From the NCBI GenBank assembly GCA_016293155.1, contig JAEDEU010000019.1, positions 1 through 19,270 of the forward strand: DNA of 19,270 nt, read 5' to 3'. The stretch is from Clostridiaceae bacterium (GTDB taxonomy: Bacteria > Bacillota > Clostridia > Oscillospirales > Butyricicoccaceae). Each line of letters opens with the position of its first letter. The first letter of the stretch is position 1. The notes below the pieces were generated by a model. The model did no database searches. It saw nothing but the letters and a program-made list of their open reading frames with translations, and was not told the DNA's origin. The translations under genes and the position numbers were made by a program. Below, one piece after another: positions 1 through 7,122 of the stretch.

Positions 1-55
1 ACCTGCGGCCTCTGCGTCCCGAACGCAGCGCTCTACCAAACTGAGCCACACCTCG
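1..55 (-). tRNA. tRNA-Pro (anticodon CGG), partial
   Basis: On the minus strand the tRNA begins at 55 with acceptor strand CGAGGTG, followed by TG, a D-arm (GCTC...GAGC), an anticodon arm with stem CTGCG/CGCAG and loop TTCGGGA, and the start of the T-arm. The loop places CGG at positions 34-36 with G37, which decodes CCG (proline). The T-arm, the 3' acceptor strand and the CCA end lie outside the window, so closure of the acceptor stem cannot be checked. Confidence 0.93.
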
Positions 56-91
56 GTATTCGATTGTCTTGTGCTCTCTGCAACGATAAAT

Positions 92-120
92 ATGATAACA
101 GATAATTCCTGATCTGTCAA
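92..120 (-). promoter_or_regulatory. Promoter of the tRNA-Pro gene
   Basis: Read on the minus strand there is TTGACA (115-120), a 17-bp spacer and TATCAT (92-97). The predicted transcription start is near 85, about 30 nt before the mature 5' end of the tRNA at 55, leaving a normal 5' leader for RNase P. Confidence 0.75.
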
Positions 121-149
121 CAGTGAAATGATAATTTTTTTCTTTTTTG

Positions 150-206
150 TCAAAAAGAAAAATCAGCAGTCTGTGAGAGCAACGGGGCCTTCACAGGCTG
201 CTGATT
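150..206 (-). terminator. Terminator of the ATP-grasp/AstE operon
   Basis: A long hairpin at 161-206 has arms AATCAGCAG-T-CTGTGA and TTCACAG-G-CTGCTGATT. On the minus strand it is followed by a U-rich tail (150-160). It lies about 30 bp after the stop of the last operon gene and separates the operon from the tRNA promoter. Confidence 0.85.
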
Positions 207-236
207 GTATATTGAGAATTACTTGCTGCTGTATCG

Positions 237-1172
237 TCAGCCGTGCAGGCGTCCGATGATGCGGAATGCAAGTGTGTGCTCGTTGATGAGCGGTGCGGAA
301 TGAGCGAAGAACAGAATGCCGTCACACGGAGCACGAAGCTCCTCCATGACGTAGCCTTCGAGCGGATGCAGGATTTCGGCAACCGGCTCGCCATAGCCGA
401 TTTCATCACCCGGATTTTTCAGCCGGCGGAAGATGCCGCTGCACGGGCTGTTGACCGAGCGCAGCTCGTCCTCGCCGATGATGGATGCCATATAACCGGC
501 GTGGCAGTGGTATTTGACGATGCCCATGCGGGAGAGAAACCGCAGAATAGAAATCACCGCGGTTTTTGCGGAATTTTCATCAATATGGTCGGTTTCGTTG
601 GTGTAAATGGAGAAGGCATTGGTATCCCAAAGCTGCCAGTTGTAGTTGAGCGTGCCGGTGTCATACGGACGCGGCTTGCGGATAATGACATACGGAAGAC
701 CGAACAGGTTGGCAAGCGAGGAGGACTGGTAGCCGGTTTCCATCATGCGGACATGCGGAATAAAGTCTCCCGGCATATAGAACGAGGCGAGCTGGATGCC
801 ATAGCGATATCCCTTGACCTTTTCAAATACGCCGGCGGCAATGCGCTGTGTGGTTTCGCCCTTGTCATAGCCCGGGTACATACGGTTGATATCCGAATTA
901 TCCAGTGCCCAGAAGCGCTTGCCGGTGTTCATCGAATAGTGATTGATGGAGGGGATGACAAGAATCTCGTTGTTTTTGACGATCAGACCGCGGCTTTCCA
1001 GGTGCTCAAGCGTCTTGACCAGCTGGGAGCAGACGTACAGCTGCTGTACCTCGTTGCCGCGCATCGCACCGACAATGCATACGGATTTATCGCCCTTTCC
1101 GAAGCGATAGCCGTGTACGGTCATCGTGTTGCGATAAGGGGAGGGGAGTTCAAAAATGATATCGCGTGTCAT
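237..1172 (-). CDS. AstE/AspA-like (M14 family) protein with degenerate zinc site
   Basis: This 311-aa protein belongs to the succinylglutamate desuccinylase/aspartoacylase group of zinc carboxypeptidase-fold enzymes, which cleave N-acyl or amide bonds. Compared with the neighbouring paralogue, the first metal motif GTHGDE reads GAMRGNE here (R38 in place of His, E41 kept). The DIH motif reads GIQ (Q127 in place of His). The substrate-binding DxNR motif (D94-R97) and the probable catalytic Glu (E193, in TNET) remain. Two of three zinc ligands are therefore missing, and the protein is probably not a conventional hydrolase; it may be a pseudoenzyme partner or a binding protein. The C-terminal part (about 240-311) resembles the usual beta-rich domain. 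It is the last gene of the operon, and its ATG overlaps the upstream stop by 4 bp, so translation is probably coupled. Confidence 0.85.
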   Translation of the reverse strand: MTRDIIFELPSPYRNTMTVHGYRFGKGDKSVCIVGAMRGNEVQQLYVCSQLVKTLEHLESRGLIVKNNEILVIPSINHYSMNTGKRFWALDNSDINRMYPGYDKGETTQRIAAGVFEKVKGYRYGIQLASFYMPGDFIPHVRMMETGYQSSSLANLFGLPYVIIRKPRPYDTGTLNYNWQLWDTNAFSIYTNETDHIDENSAKTAVISILRFLSRMGIVKYHCHAGYMASIIGEDELRSVNSPCSGIFRRLKNPGDEIGYGEPVAEILHPLEGYVMEELRAPCDGILFFAHSAPLINEHTLAFRIIGRLHG

Positions 1173-2122
1173 ACGTTTTCACCTTCTTCCATATCCGTCA
1201 AAATGCGCGCAATCAGAGAGCCTTCATAGACAACCGGATATTCGCGCAGGGTGAATACACGGCCGTTGACCTCCGAGCAGGCGCGGTGCAGCACCCTGCC
1301 TGTGGCGGGCTCGACGATTTCACCGATGCAGTCACCGACCGAAACGCGCGACCAGTGCTCCAGCATGGGCACAAAAATGCCGGATGCCTCGGCATTGATA
1401 AAGCTGACCGCACCGTCCACGGAGACAATCGGCTCACGGACCTCGGGAGCCGGTGCATCCCAGATGCCCAGATTGCTCATCAGGCAGAACAGACCGTCCA
1501 CCAGCTGCTCGGTGTATTCCTTGGTGATGCGCATTCCGACGCCCATCTCGACCACCAGACACGGCGTGCCGCGGGAGTTCAGGCTGTGTGCGAGGGTCGC
1601 CTCCAGTACGGTTGCAGAGGCGTGCACCCAGACGAAATCACAGTTGACCATTTTGGCGTAGGGCACCAGTGTTTCAGCGTTTAGCTCATTGACGCGTACC
1701 TGCGGTGTTTCGCGCAGGAAAATGTTGGAGGCGTGAATGTCCACGCACATATCCGCACCGAGCATATCCTTGAGCACCTGAGAGGCGATAAATTCCGAGG
1801 TGGAGGAATCCTCCGAGCCGGGGAAAATGCGGTTCATATCCAGATCGAACATCGGAATGCCGCGCGAGATTGTGTCCACGCCGAGCGGATTGAGCGCGGG
1901 ATAGACATCGACAATGCCGCGCAGCAGATGCTTGTTTTCGTTGATCCGGCGCACCAGCTCATAGCATACATACTGCCCCTCCAGCTCGTCGCCGTGCGTG
2001 CCGGTGACGATGCAGATCCGTTTGGTGTCCGGCGTGACACCGCCGTCCGGCTCGATCCGATTTTTGATAATCTCCAGCCGCTCATCGACCGGAAGACCGA
2101 CGGATACCACTTGTTGAATCAT
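1169..2122 (-). CDS. AstE/AspA-like zinc amidohydrolase (M14 family)
   Basis: This 317-aa succinylglutamate desuccinylase/aspartoacylase-family protein has an intact active site: H43 and E46 in GTHGDE, D95-M-N-R98 for substrate carboxylate binding, H130 in DIH as third zinc ligand, and E192 (VVEMG) as probable general base. Such enzymes hydrolyse the amide of N-acylated amino acids. The substrate here cannot be read from sequence. It overlaps both neighbours by 4 bp (stop/start ATGA at 2119-2122 and 1169-1172), and an AAGGAT ribosome site precedes its ATG. The context of an ATP-grasp ligase and a transglutaminase-like protein suggests it trims or releases a peptide- or amide-like product made by the same operon (inference). 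Confidence 0.88.
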   Translation of the reverse strand: MIQQVVSVGLPVDERLEIIKNRIEPDGGVTPDTKRICIVTGTHGDELEGQYVCYELVRRINENKHLLRGIVDVYPALNPLGVDTISRGIPMFDLDMNRIFPGSEDSSTSEFIASQVLKDMLGADMCVDIHASNIFLRETPQVRVNELNAETLVPYAKMVNCDFVWVHASATVLEATLAHSLNSRGTPCLVVEMGVGMRITKEYTEQLVDGLFCLMSNLGIWDAPAPEVREPIVSVDGAVSFINAEASGIFVPMLEHWSRVSVGDCIGEIVEPATGRVLHRACSEVNGRVFTLREYPVVYEGSLIARILTDMEEGENV

Positions 2123-2943
2123 AAATTATCATCCTTGCTGTTTGAATTGTGATTGACGGCATCAAAAACGGATACGTGCACCTGCTGGGTCTGAAGAACC
2201 GGCTTGTTCTGTGTGGAACGGAAAAAGCCCTTGTCCAGAATGCAGTCGTTGTAGTCGCGTCCGAAAATGATGCTGATATACTGGTCACCGACCATGCGGT
2301 TGTGCGTCGGATCCATTCCGACCCAGCGTGCACCGTCATAGATTTCCAACCATGCATGGGTTTCGCCCTCGCCGACCAGATAGCCCGCAACATAGCGCGC
2401 GGGAATGTGATCCATGCGGCACAGCGCAATCATCATATGCGCATAGTCCTGACACACGCCCATTCCGAGCGCAGCGGCATCCTCTGCCGTGGTAGAGACG
2501 CTGGTTGCGCCCGGCGTGTAGCAGAAGTGCGCATAGACTGCCTGCATCCATGCAGAGGCACGGGTGAGGGCGGGAGCCTCCAGTGCAAGGCGATGCTGCT
2601 CGTAAAAGGTGCGCAGACCGGAACCGATTCCGGTCAGTGCGGACGGAAACCGGTACATGGCATGAATGGGTCCATCGACATACGGAGTGTCCGATACCCA
2701 TGCAGTACCGGACACCTCATAATAAAAATCCATGTGTTCCGCATCGCAGTCCCCGATGCAGAGCGAATGCCCGCGGCCGTCCTGAACCATGCGGGAATGC
2801 TCCGAGGGCTGGATGGAGTAGCTGACATTACTGATGATCTGACGGCTGTTTGTCAGCGGGATCAGCCGCAGAGAAAAGCTGTGTGCAAAGACCGGATGAT
2901 CGAACTGAAGCGATTTCCGATGTACAAAGGTTAGCTTTCTCAT
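2119..2943 (-). CDS. Transglutaminase-like cysteine peptidase-fold protein
   Basis: This 274-aa protein has an N-terminal beta-rich domain (about 1-110; COG1305-type proteins often carry one) and a transglutaminase-like core. The catalytic triad is visible as C164 (GVCQDYAH), H196 (ETHAWLE) and D211 (GMDPTHN). I see no signal peptide or membrane segment, so it is probably cytoplasmic. In many bacteria this family is encoded with the alpha-E and circularly permuted ATP-grasp proteins, as here, and has been proposed to act as a peptidase or amide-transfer enzyme on the ligase product (established context, unproven chemistry). It overlaps the next gene by 4 bp and lies 26 bp after the alpha-E gene. 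Confidence 0.9.
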   Translation of the reverse strand: MRKLTFVHRKSLQFDHPVFAHSFSLRLIPLTNSRQIISNVSYSIQPSEHSRMVQDGRGHSLCIGDCDAEHMDFYYEVSGTAWVSDTPYVDGPIHAMYRFPSALTGIGSGLRTFYEQHRLALEAPALTRASAWMQAVYAHFCYTPGATSVSTTAEDAAALGMGVCQDYAHMMIALCRMDHIPARYVAGYLVGEGETHAWLEIYDGARWVGMDPTHNRMVGDQYISIIFGRDYNDCILDKGFFRSTQNKPVLQTQQVHVSVFDAVNHNSNSKDDNL

Positions 2944-2969
2944 CGGGAAAATATCCTTTCAGGCAAAAA

Positions 2970-3644
2970 TTATCCAATCAGGTGGTACAGCTTGTGTGCG
3001 CACTGCATTCGCCAGCCCTTCTGACGGTTTGGATCGCGGCAGACGGATACAAGCTCGTCCATCAGCTCCGGCTGATAGGGCATTCCGGTGCGGGGCAGAC
3101 GGTTAATCAGCTTGCAAAGCTCCTTTTCAATCTTGTCTGCCGGATAGTACAGGCGATAGTACAGATCCAGACGCTCAATGTACTTGCCGCATTTGATGAT
3201 GTCGCGGCAGCGCTGATCTCTGGCATTGTCGTCCAAGCTGCCCCAGAATGCGAGCAGATAGTCCTGTACCGGCAGCAGCGCCATCGTCGGAACATCCGAG
3301 GAGGTGGAAGCACCATACAGATCCAGTGCCATCTGAATATAAGCGAGCGTTTCGCTGGTGATTTCATTTCTCAGCATGATGCCGTTGTCCATTGCGCGGT
3401 TCAGGCTGAGATAAACCGAATCCGGATTGCTCTGGTCAAACAGGAAATTATGGATAAACTCATTTGGATTATCATAAATGTTCGGGATGTCCAGTCGGTC
3501 ACACAGCTTGATGTAGATATTCGGATCGCGGTCGATCATCTTGTCATAATAGTCGTAAAACGCCTTGAGCGTTGTGTAGACACGCTCTGTGTACCGGCCC
3601 AGCCAGTACATTGCGTCTCTTTTTTCTAACGAGAAAGTACCCAT
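2970..3644 (-). CDS. Alpha-E domain protein (COG2307-like)
   Basis: This 224-aa, mostly helical protein carries the alpha-E signature near its N terminus (RDAMYWLGRYTER, residues 9-21) and a second typical block (LDDNARDQRCRD ... GKYIERLDLYYRL). The family usually runs to about 300 residues, so this is a short member. Alpha-E proteins have no known catalytic residues and almost always accompany the circularly permuted ATP-grasp protein, alone or fused to it, so a partner or scaffold role is likely. The ATG lies inside the end of the ATP-grasp gene (19-bp overlap), with a GGAGG about 12 nt upstream, indicating coupled translation. Confidence 0.88.
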   Translation of the reverse strand: MGTFSLEKRDAMYWLGRYTERVYTTLKAFYDYYDKMIDRDPNIYIKLCDRLDIPNIYDNPNEFIHNFLFDQSNPDSVYLSLNRAMDNGIMLRNEITSETLAYIQMALDLYGASTSSDVPTMALLPVQDYLLAFWGSLDDNARDQRCRDIIKCGKYIERLDLYYRLYYPADKIEKELCKLINRLPRTGMPYQPELMDELVSVCRDPNRQKGWRMQCAHKLYHLIG

Positions 3645-4945
3645 GTATCTTTAAAACCTCCACCCTGAGAAGAATTTACAATAAAGGAATCCGCAACGCG
3701 GGAGAAGCGGGTCAGACCGCTTGCCCATACGCGCGTGGTTTCTCCGCTGAGCACGAATGCACGGAGATCTGCCTTGCGCGGCACCTGCTTTCCTTCGTCC
3801 ATGATGTCCAGATCGAGGAAGTCGATGACCTCCTGTGCGATGAAGCGGCGCGGTTCATTCTTGACCAGCTCACGGAAGCGTTCCTTTTCCGCGCCCTCCA
3901 GCTTGCTGCCGAATACGACACCGTAGCCGCCTGCCTCCGCGACATCCTTGATGACCAGATTATCAAAGTTATCCAGCACATAGTTCCGATCCTCCTCGTA
4001 AATCGGGAGGTAGGTCGGTGCGTTCTTGAGAATCGGCTCCTCGTTCAAATAGTACTGAATCATTTTCGGGACAAAGTAATAAATGCCCTTGTCATCGGCA
4101 ACGCCGTTGCCCGGGGTGTTGATGATTGCCACATTGCCCGCGCGGTATGCCGCCATCAGATTCGGCACGCCGATGAGCGAATCCGGGCGGAAGGTACATG
4201 GATCGAGGAACTCATCCGACAGGCGGCGGTAGAGTGCGCCGACGCGCTGCTTGCTGCCCTGATCGTCCCGATAGTACAGCTTGCAGTCCTGTACGAACAG
4301 CTCGTTCGGCATCGCCAGAACACTTCCGGTCTTTTCTGCCAGATAGGAGTGCTCAAAGAATGCGGAATTGTAGCGTCCCGGAGTCAGAATGACGTTGATT
4401 CCGCCGAGATTGACATGATCCATGGTTTCCTTGAGAATATCAGCATAATCGCGGTTGTCGATGACCGGATACTCATTGAATACCTGCGGGTCGGCGCGGC
4501 GTGTCAGATCGCGGGCGATCAACGGATAGGATGCACCGGACGGGATGCGGAGGTTGTCCTCCAATACATACCAGGTGCCGTCCTTGGCCTGAACCAGATC
4601 AATGCCGGAGATATGGGAAAAGATACCGGCAGGCGGCATGATGCCCTCGCATTCCGGCAGATAGCCGGAGGAGGAGAATACGAAATCCTCGGGGATAATG
4701 CCGTCCTTGATGATATTTTTCGAGCTGTAAATGTCTGCTAAAAAGCGATTGAGCGCATTGACACGCTGGATTAAGCCGCGTTCCAGATAGTTGAAATCCT
4801 CTGCGGGAATAATACGTGGGATCGGGTCAAACGGAAACAGCTGCTCAATAAACTGGCCGTGCTTGTAAATGCCGAATTTTACACCGTAACGTGCCAGAAG
4901 CATGTTAATGCTGTCGCTGTGGGCGATGATCTGTTTCATAGCCAT
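3626..4945 (-). CDS. Circularly permuted ATP-grasp protein (COG2308-like)
   Basis: This 439-aa protein is a probable peptide or amino acid ligase of the circularly permuted ATP-grasp group (DUF404/DUF407, COG2308). The metal/nucleotide motif LEDNLRIPSGASY lies at 128-140. Other conserved blocks are TPGNG, LVIKDVAEAGGYGVV and the C-terminal KADLRAFVLSG and SQGGGFKDTWVL. The ATG at 4945 was chosen over an in-frame upstream ATG at 4999 because AGAAAGG lies 7-8 nt before it and because the upstream extension is encoded by the leader hairpin. ATP-grasp enzymes join a carboxylate to an amine through an acyl phosphate; the substrates of this group are unknown. It is the first gene of the five-gene minus-strand operon. 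Confidence 0.92.
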   Translation of the reverse strand: MAMKQIIAHSDSINMLLARYGVKFGIYKHGQFIEQLFPFDPIPRIIPAEDFNYLERGLIQRVNALNRFLADIYSSKNIIKDGIIPEDFVFSSSGYLPECEGIMPPAGIFSHISGIDLVQAKDGTWYVLEDNLRIPSGASYPLIARDLTRRADPQVFNEYPVIDNRDYADILKETMDHVNLGGINVILTPGRYNSAFFEHSYLAEKTGSVLAMPNELFVQDCKLYYRDDQGSKQRVGALYRRLSDEFLDPCTFRPDSLIGVPNLMAAYRAGNVAIINTPGNGVADDKGIYYFVPKMIQYYLNEEPILKNAPTYLPIYEEDRNYVLDNFDNLVIKDVAEAGGYGVVFGSKLEGAEKERFRELVKNEPRRFIAQEVIDFLDLDIMDEGKQVPRKADLRAFVLSGETTRVWASGLTRFSRVADSFIVNSSQGGGFKDTWVLSR

Positions 4946-4971
4946 GATTCTGCCTTTCTCTTTTTCGTTGC

Positions 4972-5019
4972 TGAAAATAAAAAAGGCAAAGGTCACCAAA
5001 ACAGTGGCGCCTTTGCCTT
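4972..5019 (-). promoter_or_regulatory. Promoter-proximal hairpin with U-tract (attenuator-like leader)
   Basis: Read on the minus strand, AAGGCAAAGG pairs with CCTTTGCCTT (arms at 5010-5019 and 4983-4992), with extra inner pairing, and is followed by a U-rich run (4975-4984). The predicted transcription start is at about 5019-5020, so the transcript starts with this stem. It has the form of an intrinsic terminator lying between the operon promoter and its first ATG at 4945. It could attenuate the operon, release a short RNA, or act as a 5' stabilising stem. Confidence 0.75.
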
Positions 5020-5025
5020 GATAAA

Positions 5026-5054
5026 ATTATACAACGCTAAAATATACCTGTCAA
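5026..5054 (-). promoter_or_regulatory. Promoter of the ATP-grasp/alpha-E/AstE operon
   Basis: On the minus strand there is a full-consensus TTGACA (5049-5054), a 17-bp spacer and TATAAT (5026-5031). It lies in the divergent gap between the operon and asnB. A promoter this strong followed directly by a terminator-like hairpin implies post-initiation control. Confidence 0.85.
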
Positions 5055-5087
5055 GTAATCCCATACGTAATAAATACCAAAAATAGG

Positions 5088-5116
5088 TTTCAATTTTACT
5101 CTTTTATGCATAGAAT
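5088..5116 (+). promoter_or_regulatory. Possible asnB promoter
   Basis: TTTCAA (5088-5093), 17 bp, then TAGAAT (5111-5116), about 30 bp before the asnB ATG. The match to consensus is modest and this is the best candidate in a short intergenic gap. Confidence 0.4.
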
Positions 5117-5144
5117 GAGAAAGATTTTTGGGTGAGGTGATCGT

Positions 5145-6650
5145 ATGTGCGGAATTGCCGGACAGATCGGAGCGCCGATCGGACAGGATACAATCGCTGA
5201 ACTGCATCAGCGCATGGCGGGGCGCGGACCGGATCAGAATGGATACTGGAGCGATGCCGTGTGTACGCTGGTACATGCGCGGCTCGCGGTCATCGACCTT
5301 GAGGGCGGTGTTCAGCCGATGTCACTGGGGGATAAGGTGATTGTATACAATGGAGAAATCTATAACACCTCCGAGGTGCGCGCGGAGCTTGCCGCACGCG
5401 GCAGACGGTTTGAGGGGCACTCGGACACCGAGGTCGTACTGCACGCCTATGACGAATGGGGAGAGGACTGCCTGCAAAGGCTGAACGGCATCTTTGCCTT
5501 TGCCGTATGGGACGGAGCGCGTCTGTTTGCCGCGCGCGACCGCATGGGTGTCAAGCCGTTTTTCTATTCGGAACGCGATGGTCTGTTCTGCTTCGCCTCA
5601 GAAATCAAGGGTGTGCTGGCCTTTCCGCACATGAATGCGGAGTTGGACTGGGACGGCATTTGCGAGGTCATGCTGCTTGGCCCGGGGCGTACACCGGGCT
5701 GCGGCGTATTCCGCGGTATCTGCGAGCTGCCACCCGCGCACTGCGGTTATTATGAGCCGGGGCGTGGATTTTCGTGCAGACAGTATTGGAGCATTCGGGA
5801 GCGGAAGCACACGGAATCCTTTGAGGAGACCGCGGAGCATGTGCGTTTTCTGGTCACGGACAGCATCGAGCGGCAGTTGATATCAGATGTACCGGTATGT
5901 ACGTTCCTTTCGGGCGGTCTGGATTCCAGCCTGATTTCCTCGGTTGCGGCGCGGCGGGCGAAGACAGCCGGAAAACGCCAGTCCACTGTGTCTGTCACCT
6001 ATAAGGATAATGAAAAATACTTTCAGGCAGGGCATTTTCAGCCAAACAGCGATGAGCGCTATATTCGCATGATGAGTGAGTATCTGGACTCTGACCATCA
6101 TCTGATTGAGATCGACTCGCCGGAGCTGGCGGATGCTCTGTACGATGCGGTGGAAGCGCGTGACCTGCCGGGCATGGCGGATGTGGATTCGTCCCTGCTG
6201 CTGTTTTGCAGGGAGATCAAAAAAATCGGTACGGTTGCGCTCTCAGGCGAATGCGCGGACGAAATTTTTGGCGGATACCCGTGGTATCGTGACAAGGATA
6301 TCCGCATGACGGACGGATTTCCGTGGGCACAATCCACTGCCTACCGCGCAGGCTTTTTGCGGGAGGAGCTGGCGCAGCACATTGACGCGCAGGCCTATGT
6401 GTATCAAAAGTACCGGAACACCATTGAAACCGTGCAAAAACCGGCGTATTTATCCGAGACAGACCGCAGAATGCGCGAGATGACACGCCTCAATCTCGAC
6501 TGGTTTATGCAAACCCTTCTGGAAGCGTTGGATTTATGGAAAAACGACAAATCTCTTATAAGACATTCACAGAATCTTCACAATCCTTTTGTTGACATAC
6601 ACCAATATGAACGCTATAATGTTAGACATCAAACAAATAAAAGGCGGTGA
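5145..6650 (+). CDS. asnB: Asparagine synthetase B, 5' part of gene interrupted by an integrative element
   Basis: The frame encodes a glutamine-hydrolysing asparagine synthetase (Asp + Gln + ATP to Asn + Glu + AMP + PPi). Cys2 of MCGIAG is the glutaminase nucleophile; the glutaminase domain covers about 1-210. The ATP-pyrophosphatase motif SGGLDSS is at 256-262 and SGECADEIFGG at 367-377. Native sequence stops after TLL at codon 459. From codon 460 the frame runs 42 codons into foreign DNA and ends at TGA 6648-6650. The usual continuation (RKDRMSMYSGLEVRVPF) is found at 12453 onwards. As it stands the protein is 501 aa and lacks the conserved C-terminal part of the synthetase domain, so it is probably inactive. 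The stop lies in the marR ribosome site, allowing translational coupling. RBS is a GTGAGGTGAT stretch before ATG 5145. Confidence 0.95.
   Translation: MCGIAGQIGAPIGQDTIAELHQRMAGRGPDQNGYWSDAVCTLVHARLAVIDLEGGVQPMSLGDKVIVYNGEIYNTSEVRAELAARGRRFEGHSDTEVVLHAYDEWGEDCLQRLNGIFAFAVWDGARLFAARDRMGVKPFFYSERDGLFCFASEIKGVLAFPHMNAELDWDGICEVMLLGPGRTPGCGVFRGICELPPAHCGYYEPGRGFSCRQYWSIRERKHTESFEETAEHVRFLVTDSIERQLISDVPVCTFLSGGLDSSLISSVAARRAKTAGKRQSTVSVTYKDNEKYFQAGHFQPNSDERYIRMMSEYLDSDHHLIEIDSPELADALYDAVEARDLPGMADVDSSLLLFCREIKKIGTVALSGECADEIFGGYPWYRDKDIRMTDGFPWAQSTAYRAGFLREELAQHIDAQAYVYQKYRNTIETVQKPAYLSETDRRMREMTRLNLDWFMQTLLEALDLWKNDKSLIRHSQNLHNPFVDIHQYERYNVRHQTNKRR
6507..6543 (+). other. attL: left junction of the integrative element
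   Basis: The left half (6507-6521, ATGCAAACCCTTCTG) is asnB sequence. The crossover dinucleotide GA is at 6522-6523. The right half (6524-6543, AGCGTTGGATTTATGGAAAA) is the element arm. That arm is an inverted partner of the arm found at the other end of the element (12430-12449). Confidence 0.85.
6592..6620 (+). promoter_or_regulatory. Promoter of the marR-ABC operon
   Basis: Full-consensus TTGACA (6592-6597), 17-bp spacer and TATAAT (6615-6620). It lies about 70 bp inside the left end of the element, so the cassette brings its own strong promoter and does not depend on asnB transcription. Confidence 0.88.
6620..6635 (+). promoter_or_regulatory. Candidate MarR operator
   Basis: A 16-bp imperfect palindrome TGTTAGAC/ATCAAACA (6 of 8 pairs) touches the end of the -10 box and covers the expected start site near 6626-6628. 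Its place and size fit autorepression by the MarR protein encoded 20 bp downstream. Binding is inferred from position only. Confidence 0.5.
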
Positions 6651-6654
6651 AGCG

Positions 6655-7122
6655 ATGGAACAGCTTGATACGATTGGATTTCAGGTTCGGACGCTGTCAA
6701 ATATGATCGGACGATATCTGTGGAGCCACGGGCATTGCAGGGAGATGGAGAACATCACCGGTCCCAACGGCTGGATTTTGGGATATCTTGCGCGCAACAG
6801 AGATCGGGATATTTTCCAGCGCGATCTGGAGGAGCACTTTTCCGTTCGCCGGTCAACGGCATCCAAGACGATTACACTGATGGAGAAAAAGGGGCTGCTC
6901 CGACGGGAGCGCGTGGATTACGATGCGCGCCTGAGGAAGCTCGTGCTCACGGAAAAGGGCTGGGAGCTGCACAGCATTACAATGAAGGACATTGAAGCTG
7001 TGGAACGGAAGCTGGTTTCCGGATTGACGGAGGAAGAACAGTCAACGTTTATGAGCATCCTGGAAAAAATGAAGAAAAATTTACAGGAGGAACCGGAAAA
7101 AACGAAAGGGGTGGAAGTATGA
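6655..7122 (+). CDS. MarR-family transcriptional regulator
   Basis: This 155-aa winged-helix protein has MarR features: an N-terminal dimerisation helix, a helix-turn-helix around FSVRRSTASKTITLMEKKG (about 63-81) and the wing with the family-typical D-x-R (DYDARLRKLVLTEKG, about 88-102). MarR proteins usually repress an adjacent exporter and let go on binding a small molecule. The ATG at 6655 is chosen because GGCGG/GGTGA lies just upstream and because the consensus promoter at 6592-6620 would place a longer TTG start (6589) upstream of the transcript. The gene ends in an ATGA overlap with the first ABC gene, so the three genes form one operon. Confidence 0.93.
   Translation: MEQLDTIGFQVRTLSNMIGRYLWSHGHCREMENITGPNGWILGYLARNRDRDIFQRDLEEHFSVRRSTASKTITLMEKKGLLRRERVDYDARLRKLVLTEKGWELHSITMKDIEAVERKLVSGLTEEEQSTFMSILEKMKKNLQEEPEKTKGVEV

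Noticed and set aside
6589..6654. Longer marR start at TTG 6589
   Set aside because: It lies upstream of the -10 box of a full-consensus promoter, so it would not be in the transcript. ATG 6655 has a ribosome site and fits the family N terminus.
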